A DNA stretch of 64,000 nucleotides from an uncultured Photobacterium sp. (GCF_947039875.1 NZ_CAMRAN010000004.1:1-64000), one strand, 5' to 3'; counted from the stretch's first letter, positions 16,997 to 25,536 are shown. Numbers and translations are program-made. Notes: a model not told the origin generated them from the letters alone.

Positions 16997-18028
16997 TTAA
17001 AACAAATTCAAACCAAAGGCAGTTTTAATATCCGTTAAAACTTGTTGGGTTTGTTGGTTAGCATGTTCGGTTCCTGCTTTTAGGACTTCAATGAGATAAT
17101 CTTGGTTATTTAAATAATCACTACGACGTTTACGTATTGGTGATATTAGATCTTGTAAACATTGTTCTAAGATTTTCTTGGTTGTTCCATCACCTAAACC
17201 TCCTTGGCGATATTGCTGCTTTAACGTTTCAATATAAGCCCCATCTGGGTGGAAAGCATCAAGGTAAGTAAACACAATATTACCCTCAACGCAGCCAGGA
17301 TCTTCAACACGGAGATGATTAGGATCGGTATACATTGATTTTACTGCTTGTGAAATCGTCTTACTATCAGCACCTAATGTGATGGTATTCCCCATTGATT
17401 TAGACATTTTATTTTTACCGTCAGTACTTGGTAAGCGAGCGACTTTGCTTAATAGCGGTTGACATTCCACTAAAATATTCTTACCTGCAATAGTATTTAT
17501 TTTTCTAACAATTTCATTGGTTTGTTCAAGCATTGGTAATTGGTCATCACCGACAGGGATTAAGCTTGCGCGAAATGCTGTAATATCAGCGGCTTGAGAT
17601 ATTGGGTAAGTTAAAAATCCAGCAGGAATAGAACGGCCGAAGGCTTTAGACTGAATTTCACTTTTAACGGTAGGGTTACGTTCTAAACGTGCAATCGAAA
17701 CAATGTTGGAGTAATACATGGTTAATTCAGCGAGAGCAGGAATGGCAGATTGAAGACAAATAGTGGTGAGTTTTGGATCAATACCAACCGCTAAATAATC
17801 AGCGACAACATTAAGAATATTGTCTGCGATCTTTTGTGGATTATGGCCATTATCGGTAAGACCTTGCATATCAGCAACGAGAATGTTTTGCTGGTATTGA
17901 TGCTGTAATTGTACTCGTTGTTGTAATGAACCAACATAATGGCCAAGGTGAAGCTGACCTGTAGCACGGTCACCAGTAAGAATAATAGGTTGATGTTGAT
18001 TTGGTGCAATTGATGCTTGAGTGTTCAT
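16997..18028 (-). CDS. trpS: Tryptophanyl-tRNA synthetase, auxiliary copy under attenuator control
   Basis: The 343-residue class I aminoacyl-tRNA synthetase charges tRNA-Trp. It shows the HIGH-like motif TGDRATGQLHLGHYVGS near the N-terminus and KMSKS in DGKNKMSKSMGN, with the family segments SQAADI and PVGDDQLPMLE. I start at ATG 18028 because GGAG lies 9 bases upstream and the product then begins just before the catalytic core. An in-frame ATG at 18097 lies inside the attenuator hairpin and is rejected. The upstream region encodes a Trp-Trp leader peptide and a terminator, so transcription is probably raised when charged tRNA-Trp is scarce. The isolated position suggests a second copy, since the housekeeping trpS of this group usually lies elsewhere; this window cannot prove it. 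Confidence 0.9.
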   Translation of the reverse strand: MNTQASIAPNQHQPIILTGDRATGQLHLGHYVGSLQQRVQLQHQYQQNILVADMQGLTDNGHNPQKIADNILNVVADYLAVGIDPKLTTICLQSAIPALAELTMYYSNIVSIARLERNPTVKSEIQSKAFGRSIPAGFLTYPISQAADITAFRASLIPVGDDQLPMLEQTNEIVRKINTIAGKNILVECQPLLSKVARLPSTDGKNKMSKSMGNTITLGADSKTISQAVKSMYTDPNHLRVEDPGCVEGNIVFTYLDAFHPDGAYIETLKQQYRQGGLGDGTTKKILEQCLQDLISPIRKRRSDYLNNQDYLIEVLKAGTEHANQQTQQVLTDIKTAFGLNLF

Positions 18029-18039
18029 ATGCTTCTCCG

Positions 18040-18109
18040 AAAAAGTGCGCCGGAGAGGTGGGGAAATACGGATAAGATTAGGCGTATTCATTTGCAACCT
18101 TCCGGCGGC
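18040..18109 (-). promoter_or_regulatory. Transcription attenuator (terminator hairpin) in the trpS leader
   Basis: In the minus sense the leader contains GCCGCCGGAAGG (18109-18098) and CCTCTCCGGCGC (18058-18047), which pair through a GCCGGA/TCCGGC core, followed directly by ACTTTTTC; this is an intrinsic terminator ending 12 bases before the trpS start codon. Alternative pairings can disrupt it: GCGGC near the leader-peptide end pairs with GCCGC of the 5' arm, and TTTTGGTGGC, which includes the two Trp codons, can pair with GCCGCCGGAA. In addition AAAAAGATAAC at the leader-peptide start is perfectly complementary to GTTATCTTTTT just after its stop (18196-18206 with 18126-18136). I have not computed a fold. 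Confidence 0.7.
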
Positions 18110-18137
18110 AAAATGAAATAGAAATAAAAAGATAACT

Positions 18138-18209
18138 CTATTCAGCGCCGCTCGATGAAGAACGCCACCAAAAGAAAAGGGATGAGATAGTGCTTGTTAT
18201 CTTTTTCAT
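18138..18209 (-). CDS. trpS leader peptide with tandem Trp codons (23 aa)
   Basis: The short frame starts with ATG, has AGG 8 bases upstream, and encodes MKKITSTISSLFFWWRSSSS followed by GAE and TAG. Two adjacent TGG codons at residues 14-15 are the classical sensor of Trp-tRNA charging, as in trpL of E. coli. It ends about 30 bases before the 5' arm of an intrinsic terminator that precedes trpS. A ribosome stalled on the Trp codons would change leader pairing and allow read-through into trpS. The peptide itself probably has no other function. Confidence 0.75.
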   Translation of the reverse strand: MKKITSTISSLFFWWRSSSSGAE

Positions 18210-18466
18210 ATGATGAACCTATCAAAATAATTAAATGAAACAAGTTGTTTTATTTGGTAAATAAATGATGTTTTTTATTGCTTGTAAATCCAAGTAATTG
18301 GTTTGTTGAGCGTAGTGAATGTTTTTATATGAAAATAGAGATATCTGAATATATTTTTATACTGCGGATTTTATAAGTGAAAAAGATTAATTGTGGTTTT
18401 TCTTTTTTTCTCTTTATTTTATATTTCTATGTTGGCATTCCTTTGCTCGTAGTCTTGATATTATTA

Positions 18467-18688
18467 TCATATTAAAAACCAACCTCGACGTTCTTTTCGA
18501 TAGATAATACCTTGAGATTCTAACTGTAGTAGTGCTTGTTTTACTGTCACTCGGTTAGTATTAAAGATATCACTTAACTCTCGTTCTGATGGTAATCGTT
18601 TTGATTGAGTAGCAAATAACCCTCGGTCAATTTGTTGAAGAATCGTGTCACAAATTATTGAGAGTGATGATGGCTGTTGTGTGCTCAT
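18467..18688 (-). pseudogene. GntR-type DNA-binding domain, effector domain missing
   Basis: The 73-residue product is a complete GntR winged helix-turn-helix (ILQQIDRGLFATQSKRLPSERELSDIF ... VTVKQALLQLESQGIIYRKERRGWF) that stops exactly where family members with a UTRA effector domain continue (usually RRGWFVxPPR...). Three stop codons follow in the same frame and I recognise no UTRA sequence downstream, so the gene is probably a truncated remnant. A functional DNA-binding-only protein cannot be excluded. It lies 258 bp upstream of the trpS leader peptide in the same direction, but nothing shows a functional link. Confidence 0.6.
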
Positions 18689-19079
18689 TGTTACCTTTGA
18701 TTATCATTGTTAAAGCTGTACTTATACCGAATAGCATAACAGTGGTATGTCATTATTGTGTCATTACTGCCAAGGTTATTGGTTGTAATGGACTAAAAAG
18801 GATTATTTCAGCACTATATTTTATTGGAAAGATACGTTTCATTTATCGTTAATATGCATTTTGTTTTTGTTATATGTATTTCATATGCTTATTTACTGTT
18901 AAATGTAATTTATCTATAAAACAATGGGTAACATGATTTTTAATATCAAAGTGTAATTTAACAAAATTGATCACTGTTTTATTATCGTTTTTTTAGATTG
19001 ATATTGACGGTTTTTTGCCATGGATTTTTTGTATCGATCTCTCAATTATGCAGCAACACAATTAATTAGAGATTTAATC
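18689..19079. other. Intergenic region upstream of the YadA-like adhesin
   Basis: AT-rich, with no credible gene. The promoter of the adhesin must lie here. An in-frame ATG at 19020 precedes the chosen start of the adhesin but lacks a ribosome binding site and a signal peptide at its N-terminus. Confidence 0.3.
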
Positions 19080-20216
19080 ATGAAAATCTTTCCGTTTGTT
19101 TTATGCACTACATTACTAAGTACATCTGCATTTGCGGCAAATACTAATATTGTAATAAATACACCGAATATTGGCGGTCAAGATCCAGTCATAAATGGCA
19201 CAATTTCAAGCGGCAATGTAGCTATAGGTAGAGATTCATCTTTTCAAGGAAGTAGTAATCTTGTGATTGGCTCTAATGCAAATGCGGCCGATACATCTAT
19301 TGCTATTGGCAATCATTCTTCAGCTCAGGGTGAATCAGTTGTTCTAGGTGCTGGTGCTGTTGCTATTAATAACGGCATTGCCATAGGTAATCAGTCGTAT
19401 TCTGATGATGGTCAGGTATCTATTGGTACTCAATATAAACAGCGTCGTATTGAAAATATGGCAGCAGGTCAAAAAGATACTGATGGGGTTAATGTTAGTC
19501 AACTTACGCCATTAAAAAATAATATAGCGGCTAATCAAGCGAAAATTAAAACCGTTGAGTCGGCGGTAGTGAAAAACTCGTCCAATATAACAATGAATAA
19601 AAATGATATTGTGACTAATAAAAATACAATAATGACGAACACATCAAGCATCACCACCAATACTGGTGCGATTAATACTAATACATCAAATATAACGACT
19701 AATGCTGGAATGATTAATCGTAATGTAACTACTATCAATAATAATACGACTCATATTCGTACCAATACAGCTAATGTAGAGCACAACACGACTGAGATAA
19801 CGAATACGAAGCAATTGGCGTCAACCAACCAGACGAATATTAGTAAAAATACGAATGGGATAACAACTAACCGTAACAATATTCAACATAATTCTGATCG
19901 TATAGACAATATTGATTCTGATAATAAAACTTACGTTGATAATAAGTTTAATCAATTAAAGACAGATATCTATCAAGTAAGAAAGCGTGCTGATGCTGGC
20001 ACAGCTTCTGCTATGGCAATGACACAAATCGCAGCACCACTGAATGGATATAAATATAATATTGGTATTGGTATTGGTTCATATGGTGAGCAAGCCGCAA
20101 CAGCTATTGGTGCTAAGTTTAGAGTAAATAAAAGTACGACCATTGGATTAACATCTTCGTATGATTCTCAGCATAATCTTGGTACATCTGTTGGTGCTAA
20201 CTGGTCATTTAGATAA
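19080..20216 (+). CDS. YadA-like trimeric autotransporter adhesin
   Basis: From ATG 19080 the 378-residue protein has a signal peptide (MKIFPFVLCTTLLSTSAFAA). A short YadA head follows, with the left-handed roll repeats VAIGRDSSFQGSSNLVIGSN, SIAIGNHSSAQGE and GIAIGNQSYSDDG (residues ~40-120). A neck (RRIENMAAGQKDTDGVNVSQL) leads to a stalk of about fifteen 7-residue repeats of the type xxIxTNT (e.g. ITTNTGAINTNTSNITTN). The C-terminal ~75 residues are the YadA membrane anchor (GIGIGSYGEQAATAIGAKFR ... VGANWSFR). Three chains form one 12-stranded barrel in the outer membrane. It is a compact adhesin; the ligand is unknown. Monocistronic. Confidence 0.9.
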   Translation: MKIFPFVLCTTLLSTSAFAANTNIVINTPNIGGQDPVINGTISSGNVAIGRDSSFQGSSNLVIGSNANAADTSIAIGNHSSAQGESVVLGAGAVAINNGIAIGNQSYSDDGQVSIGTQYKQRRIENMAAGQKDTDGVNVSQLTPLKNNIAANQAKIKTVESAVVKNSSNITMNKNDIVTNKNTIMTNTSSITTNTGAINTNTSNITTNAGMINRNVTTINNNTTHIRTNTANVEHNTTEITNTKQLASTNQTNISKNTNGITTNRNNIQHNSDRIDNIDSDNKTYVDNKFNQLKTDIYQVRKRADAGTASAMAMTQIAAPLNGYKYNIGIGIGSYGEQAATAIGAKFRVNKSTTIGLTSSYDSQHNLGTSVGANWSFR

Positions 20217-20821
20217 ATTTCTCTAATATTATGAATTAATAGAGAAAAAATCTTTATTTTTATACACATAAAAACAGTTAATCATAATTAATATTTTTGT
20301 GTGCGGTAACATCTAAGGCCGTGGTTATTACTCATAATGAGGATTATTAAGTAAGTCTCGGCCTGTTCATTATGATTATAAAAAAGATCGTATTTTTAAC
20401 AAAAAGAGGAATATTTCACGCTTGATAGTTATTTTTTAGTAATAAAAATGGTGAGTGGAGGAGATTTAAATTTCATTAAAATAGCGAAGATTGCTTAAAT
20501 GTTAGTTTACACATATATAATAAATAGTATTTTATATTTTATTTTTGATCTTTACATATAAAATAAACCTCAAAATCAGCATGTAGGCGCTATTTTTATT
20601 GTTCCTTGTTTTGTGTAACGGTATGATTTTAAAGCTTAATGTTGGTGTTGTTTGATTTGGTTTACCTTCTAAAAGCAAATTAAACAGTCAGTGATGCATA
20701 ATGACGATTAATTACAGTTAGAAAATAAATTTCATCTTTAGTTGTGATATATGTTTATATACTGCCAACTTTAATACTGATATTCGTCTGAATTAAGACA
20801 ATAAGCATTGTTGATTTTAAC
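20217..20821. other. Long intergenic region
   Basis: Six hundred AT-rich bases without a credible gene. Just after the adhesin stop TTTCTCTA / TAGAGAAA can form a weak stem. AGGCCG and CGGCCT around 20310-20370 could close a large stem, not convincing. The promoter of the MFS gene presumably lies in the last 150 bases. Confidence 0.3.
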
Positions 20822-22285
20822 ATGAATCAAAAAATAGAGATTCAACCGCAAAATACGATCCAGAGTTATATTGATGAAATATCAATAAATAATCCAGTTA
20901 CTAGTAAATATTCAATGTCAATGACACGTGTGCAATGGCGAATTTGGTTACTAGCAACATTTGGTAAGTTTTTTGAGGGTATGATCGTTTTTATGATGGG
21001 GTTAACTCTACCATTATTAACCCTACAATTTCATTTAACAGAGCTACAGAAGGGTATAATTAGTTCCTCGATTCTGTTTGGTATTTTAATTGGAGCGAGT
21101 GCTCTGGGTGGGCTATCTGATCTTTATGGACGTAAGAAAATGTTCATTATTGAGATGGCTTTACTCTCTATTTGCTTGATAGGAATGGCGACTAGTCAAT
21201 CTTATTTAAGTCTTTTAGTGTTTAACTTTGGTATTGGCTTAGCTTTAGGGTGTGATTATCCTACGGCGCACTTAATGATATCTGAAAGTATCCCATCTAA
21301 AAACCGTGGTAAGTTGGTTTTGGGGGCGTTTGCATTTCAGTCTATTGGTGTTTTGTTTGGTATTTTAACCGGTATTTTTGTGTTGACGTATGTTAATGAC
21401 ATTAATGCATGGCGGATAATGTATATTATTGCTTTGATTCCATCATTAGCGATTACGATTGCACGTTTTTTTATTCCAGAAAGTGCGCATTGGCTTTTGT
21501 CTAAAAATCGTAAAGCTGATGCTGAAGTTTCATTGAAACGATTACTGCATCGTTCGCAGCAGTCATCGATGCCAATTGAAGAGACACCGTGTGATGAAGT
21601 TGAATTAACGTCTTGGCTACATGGCTATAAGCGGTTATTTAAAGAAAAATATCGTGCAAAAACAATTTTGGCATCAGTTCCTTGGTTCATTCAAGATCTT
21701 GGTACTTATGGTATTGGTATTTTTACGCCAGTGATTCTTGCTTCTGTGCTTGATCCACATAAAGCAGCAGGGGGCGATGCATTACATAACACAATTGCTA
21801 ATACAATTTATTTAGCAAAAGGTACCGCTGTTATTGACTGCTTGTTAATTATTGGCGTTATCTGTGCGATTATTTTTTCTGAATCTGTTGGCCGGATGAA
21901 GCTTCAGATTTACGGTTTTATTGGTTGTGCAGTTGGTTTGTTGTGTGCGGCAATTTCAGTGAAGTTGCATGGTGATTATCAAATGTACATGCTGTTTTTA
22001 GGTTTTATGTTATTCAATTTCATGAATAATTTAGGTCCTAATGCGCAAACCTATTTGATATCTGGTGAAGTTTTTCCAGTAAAAATTAGAGCCAAAGGGG
22101 CGGGCTTTGCAGCATCAATTGCTAAATTTGGTGCTATTTTAACGGCTTTCTTATTTCCGATTCTTTTACATGGAATTGGCGTGTTTACGCTCTTATTATG
22201 TTTAGTGGTCACGTCATTGCTTGGCGCATGGGTAACACATAAGTACCGTTTCGAAACGTCAGGTAGAAATATTGAAAGTATGTAA
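20822..22285 (+). CDS. MFS transporter, sugar/organic-acid porter type
   Basis: The 487-residue protein has twelve predicted membrane helices after a ~45-residue soluble N-terminus. Signature loops are GGLSDLYGRKKMF between helices 2 and 3, CDYPTAHLMISESIPSKNRGK between 4 and 5 and, in the second half, SGEVFPVKIRAKGAGFAASI. These place it in the metabolite/sugar:H+ symporter branch of the major facilitator superfamily. Substrate unknown. It is a single gene followed by a terminator, with no catabolic neighbour to hint at the cargo. Confidence 0.8.
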   Translation: MNQKIEIQPQNTIQSYIDEISINNPVTSKYSMSMTRVQWRIWLLATFGKFFEGMIVFMMGLTLPLLTLQFHLTELQKGIISSSILFGILIGASALGGLSDLYGRKKMFIIEMALLSICLIGMATSQSYLSLLVFNFGIGLALGCDYPTAHLMISESIPSKNRGKLVLGAFAFQSIGVLFGILTGIFVLTYVNDINAWRIMYIIALIPSLAITIARFFIPESAHWLLSKNRKADAEVSLKRLLHRSQQSSMPIEETPCDEVELTSWLHGYKRLFKEKYRAKTILASVPWFIQDLGTYGIGIFTPVILASVLDPHKAAGGDALHNTIANTIYLAKGTAVIDCLLIIGVICAIIFSESVGRMKLQIYGFIGCAVGLLCAAISVKLHGDYQMYMLFLGFMLFNFMNNLGPNAQTYLISGEVFPVKIRAKGAGFAASIAKFGAILTAFLFPILLHGIGVFTLLLCLVVTSLLGAWVTHKYRFETSGRNIESM

Positions 22286-22309
22286 ATACTGACATCATCC
22301 AATTTATTT

Positions 22310-22340
22310 TAAAGCATCAGCTTATGGTTGGTGCTTTTTT
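22310..22340 (+). terminator. Terminator of the MFS transporter gene
   Basis: AAAGCATCA and TGGTGCTTT form an imperfect stem followed by a run of six T, 25 bases past the stop. Confidence 0.7.
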
Positions 22341-22409
22341 ATATTTATACGTTGCTGAGTGTATATTTTCCTGACGCTACATAGTGTTGATCAATGCGCT
22401 ATTATTTAA

Positions 22410-22442
22410 AGAGAGTTACATGATGACGATGTAACTCTCTTA
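22410..22442. repeat. Perfect 13-bp inverted repeat
   Basis: AAGAGAGTTACAT and ATGTAACTCTCTT flank a 7-nt spacer. It has no T tract of note on either side. It sits between the MFS terminator and the small membrane protein gene, so it could be a weak terminator or a protein-binding site. Confidence 0.6.
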
Positions 22443-22522
22443 ACTTTATCCGCTTGACCTTCCCCTCAATGTAACCTTTATAATGTTATTAAATAGATTG
22501 ATAGTAGAGAGTAGATGCCAAG

Positions 22523-22630
22523 ATGAGCTGTTGTAATAAAGCCCCAAAAGGCGGCGCAAGCTTAGGATTATTGTTAAAGTTTATTGTTGCGATTTTTGTA
22601 TTGTTGTTAATTGCATCTTACTGGCAATAA
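22523..22630 (+). CDS. Small membrane protein with N-terminal CC motif (35 aa)
   Basis: The frame encodes MSCCNKAPKGGASLGLLLKF followed by a hydrophobic helix ending ASYWQ. One membrane segment covers roughly residues 13-33, preceded by a short cytoplasmic head with a Cys-Cys pair, Lys and a Gly-Gly turn. The clean design (charged head, single helix, stop) and the paired cysteines argue for a real gene even though the ribosome binding site is weak. Function unknown; a metal- or redox-linked membrane micropeptide is only a guess. Confidence 0.55.
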   Translation: MSCCNKAPKGGASLGLLLKFIVAIFVLLLIASYWQ

Positions 22631-22936
22631 TGTTGTGATTAGGCATGAAAATCTTTAATCTAAACAAAAATACCTTAATTAGAATTTTCTATTATTTTGA
22701 ATAATATTTCATAGATCTCTTTCTTCGTGTAGCAAACAAACTGAATGTAGCAAACCAATTAGATGAGTGTTTTTAATCGGCAATGTGATTAAAAATGCGA
22801 CTGTTCACATTTTTGTTGAACAGTTATATATACACTTGGTTTTATATTGCAACTTTATCATTACGCATAACAGTCGTTATGGTTATCTGTGATCATAAAG
22901 TGTGTGGACTATTGTTGTTATACACGGAGATAGAAT
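22631..22936. other. Upstream region of maeA
   Basis: No gene seen. A good ribosome binding site (GGAG) precedes maeA. Promoter elements are not certain. Confidence 0.3.
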
Positions 22937-24652
22937 ATGACTATCGGTAAGTACCTCAGATGGAAAGATTCGCAAGGGAAAGTGTTTCGTCCTGTGTCAT
23001 TAACGGGCACCGAGTTACTCAATGATCGCACTTTAAATAAAAGTACGGCTTTTACTCAAGAAGAGCGCGATGCTTTTCAATTGACGGGATTATTACCCCC
23101 GCGAGTACAAACGTTTGATGATCAACTTAACCGTGTCTATGACGGCTTTAGCAGTGCTTCCACTGATATTGAAAAATACCTCTTTTTACGCTCACTTCAA
23201 GATCGTAATGAAACCCTTTTTTATGCGTTACTCTCACGTCATGTAGAAGAAATGACCCCCATCATTTATACCCCTACTGTTGGCAAAGCATGCCAGGAAT
23301 TTAGCCATCGCTATCAAAAAGCGCGTGGGCTATATATTACCGAAGAAAACGTAAGTGCGATGGGTGAGATGTCACGTCATTTTATGGGCAAAGATATCAA
23401 AATTATTGTCGTAACTGATAGCCAAGGTATTTTAGGTATTGGCGATCAAGGGGTTGGCGGTATGGGGATCCCGATTGGTAAGTTATCACTTTATACTTTA
23501 GGGGCAGGGATCCATCCCGCACATTGTTTACCGATAGTATTAGATGTCGGTACTGATAACCAAGAGTTGCTTGATGATCCTATGTATTTGGGTATTTCAC
23601 GTAAACGTCTTCGTGGTGATGCCTATAAACGCTTTATTAAAACATTTGTACAACAAGTTAAACGCCATTTTCCAAAAGCAGTATTGCAATGGGAAGATTT
23701 TAGTAAAGCCAATGCGTTTGATAATCTGAGTGATTATGAAGACAGCTTGCCGTCGTTTAATGATGATATTCAAGGTACGGGCTCAGTTGTATTAGCGGGT
23801 ATTTTAGGGGCATGTAAGATAAAACAAGAGCGCTTAGTGGATCAAACTTATGTGATCTATGGAGCGGGTGCTGGTGGCGTGGGGGTTGCTGATCAGATTT
23901 ATGCTGGGCTACTAAAAGAAGGCTGTACTCATCATTCTGCGCGAGCGAAGATTTTTATTCTCGATTCTCAAGGTGTGGTATTTGATGATCGCGATGGGCT
24001 TGAAGATTATAAACGTCGTTATGCTAAATCACGTTCTATTTCTGCTGGGTGGCATGCCGCTGAGTTGGGTAAGATAAGTTTAACTGAGCTTATTAATAAT
24101 CATCCTGTTACGGTATTATTAGGTGCAAGTGGTATCGGTGGTGCGTTTATGGCGGAACATATTCAAAAGATGATGGAATATACGCCAAGGCCAATTATAT
24201 TTCCGTTATCTAATCCTACCGCTAATTGTGAAGCGATTCCTGAAGCGATTTATCATTGGAGTGATGGGCAAGCGATCGTCGCAACGGGCAGCCCGTTCTC
24301 TGATGTTGAATATAATGGCCATCAATATCGTATTGGACAAGGCAATAATGTGTTTATTTTCCCAGGAGTTGGATTAGCGTCGATTGTGTCGCAAACGGAA
24401 AAAATCACTCAAGATATGTTTACCACGGCATCTTATGCGCTTGCTGCGTGTGTGAGTGATGAAGATATTGCCAGAGGTTGTATTTACCCTCGTATTAGTG
24501 TGTTGAAAGCTGTGTCTGTTCATGTGGCTCATTCAATTTTAACGCAGATGCAAGCAACGGATGCTTGTTGCCATTTACGAGATAAAGATTTGAAGCAAGC
24601 ATTATCTGAGCATATGTGGGAACCGGTATACTTACCTTATCGACGCGTATAA
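22937..24652 (+). CDS. maeA: NAD-dependent malic enzyme
   Basis: The 571-residue protein is a full-length malic enzyme that decarboxylates malate to pyruvate with NAD reduction. Family segments are clear: EEMTPIIYTPTVGKACQEFSH, ITEENVSAMGEM and VTDSQGILGIGDQGVGGMGIP. The catalytic Lys and metal region is represented by LQWEDFSKANAFDNLSDYED and FNDDIQGTGSVVLAG, the dinucleotide fold by VIYGAGAGGVGVADQI, and the C-terminal part by FPLSNPTANCEAIPE and ATGSPFSDVEYNG. Length and motifs match SfcA/MaeA, which lacks the phosphotransacetylase domain of MaeB. Monocistronic with its own terminator. Confidence 0.95.
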   Translation: MTIGKYLRWKDSQGKVFRPVSLTGTELLNDRTLNKSTAFTQEERDAFQLTGLLPPRVQTFDDQLNRVYDGFSSASTDIEKYLFLRSLQDRNETLFYALLSRHVEEMTPIIYTPTVGKACQEFSHRYQKARGLYITEENVSAMGEMSRHFMGKDIKIIVVTDSQGILGIGDQGVGGMGIPIGKLSLYTLGAGIHPAHCLPIVLDVGTDNQELLDDPMYLGISRKRLRGDAYKRFIKTFVQQVKRHFPKAVLQWEDFSKANAFDNLSDYEDSLPSFNDDIQGTGSVVLAGILGACKIKQERLVDQTYVIYGAGAGGVGVADQIYAGLLKEGCTHHSARAKIFILDSQGVVFDDRDGLEDYKRRYAKSRSISAGWHAAELGKISLTELINNHPVTVLLGASGIGGAFMAEHIQKMMEYTPRPIIFPLSNPTANCEAIPEAIYHWSDGQAIVATGSPFSDVEYNGHQYRIGQGNNVFIFPGVGLASIVSQTEKITQDMFTTASYALAACVSDEDIARGCIYPRISVLKAVSVHVAHSILTQMQATDACCHLRDKDLKQALSEHMWEPVYLPYRRV

Positions 24653-24683
24653 GCACGTTATTTTATAAAATATTCAGATAAAG

Positions 24684-24717
24684 AAAGCCATATTCATGAT
24701 TGGATATGGCTTTTTTA
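24684..24717 (+). terminator. Terminator of maeA
   Basis: A perfect 10-bp stem AAAGCCATAT / ATATGGCTTT with a 10-nt loop and six T. Confidence 0.95.
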
Positions 24718-24794
24718 TTTTATAAATCATTATCTTAGTGTTTTTATGTTATTTGGGGCTTATCCGTTGTTATATCTCATGGCTTTATTTTTTT

Positions 24795-24810
24795 ATCGAA
24801 ACGTTTCGAT
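24795..24810. promoter_or_regulatory. LacI-family operator 1 upstream of the ribose cluster
   Basis: A perfect 16-bp palindrome ATCGAAACGTTTCGAT with the central CG of LacI/GalR-family operators. It shares its core with a second, longer site 131 bp downstream. The likely binding protein is the LacI-family regulator encoded at the end of this cluster. Confidence 0.85.
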
Positions 24811-24922
24811 GGTGAAACTGTGAGCCAAATAGATATTTTGGGTCTTTTATTTACGTTGAAAGCGATCATTCTCACACCTTATCTATTTCGCACTGGTGAA
24901 ATTATTGAGGCCGTTTATTATT

Positions 24923-24944
24923 CACATCGAAACGTTTCGATGTG
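24923..24944. promoter_or_regulatory. LacI-family operator 2 upstream of rbsD
   Basis: A perfect 22-bp palindrome, CACATCGAAAC followed by its mirror complement, containing the same ATCGAAACGTTTCGAT core as operator 1. It lies about 80 bp before the rbsD start, probably overlapping the promoter or early transcript. Two operators 131 bp apart could allow repression by looping if the regulator forms tetramers, which is inference. Confidence 0.9.
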
Positions 24945-25021
24945 TTTTTCTGTCACTTAAAAATATCAATTCTAAGACAGAAAATTTGAACGGTATAACG
25001 TGTAACGAGAAGGTCTACCAA

Positions 25022-25441
25022 ATGAAAAAAACGACGCTAATTAATGCAGAGCTTTCATACCTTGTGGCAACACTAGGACACACAGATGAAATTACTATTT
25101 GTGATGCAGGCTTACCGATACCTCAACATATAAAACGCATCGATCTTGCGTTAACTCATGGCGTACCAAGTTTTCTTGATACAGTGAAAGTAATGTTATC
25201 TGAATCACAAATTGAAGGGGTTATTATGGCCGCTGAGTTTGCTGAAGTCAGTCCTGAACATCATCAAGCATTATTAGCTATTTTAGATCAAGAGAGTACA
25301 GCAACAGCTAAGCCGATTCATATCTCATATTTATCTCATGAGGAATTTAAGCAACGCACAGCGCAAAGCCGTGCGGTTGTGAGAACAGGAGAATATACAC
25401 CGTATGCCAATGTTATTTTCCAAACCGGTGTCGTTTTTTAA
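25022..25441 (+). CDS. rbsD: D-ribose pyranase RbsD
   Basis: The 139-residue protein starts at ATG 25022 behind GAGAAGGT, and matches RbsD in length and sequence: MKKTTLINAELSYLVATLGH, the conserved ITICDAGLPIP, and the C-terminal RTGEYTPYANVIFQTGVVF. RbsD converts the beta-pyranose to the beta-furanose form so that ribokinase can use it. The frame can be extended upstream to 24896, but that would cross the operator and lacks a ribosome binding site. First gene of the ribose-type cluster. Confidence 0.95.
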   Translation: MKKTTLINAELSYLVATLGHTDEITICDAGLPIPQHIKRIDLALTHGVPSFLDTVKVMLSESQIEGVIMAAEFAEVSPEHHQALLAILDQESTATAKPIHISYLSHEEFKQRTAQSRAVVRTGEYTPYANVIFQTGVVF

Positions 25442-25536
25442 GCGCTAAAATAATTTTTATCGATGCCTTGTTTTATGACAACAGAGAATAAATACCATGC
25501 TCTTTGATTAGAGTGATTATTTATGGAAGATAAATT

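Noticed and set aside
18029-18097. Longer N-terminus of trpS starting at 18097
   Set aside because: This stretch is the attenuator hairpin; the start at 18028 has a proper ribosome binding site and the protein core begins right after it.
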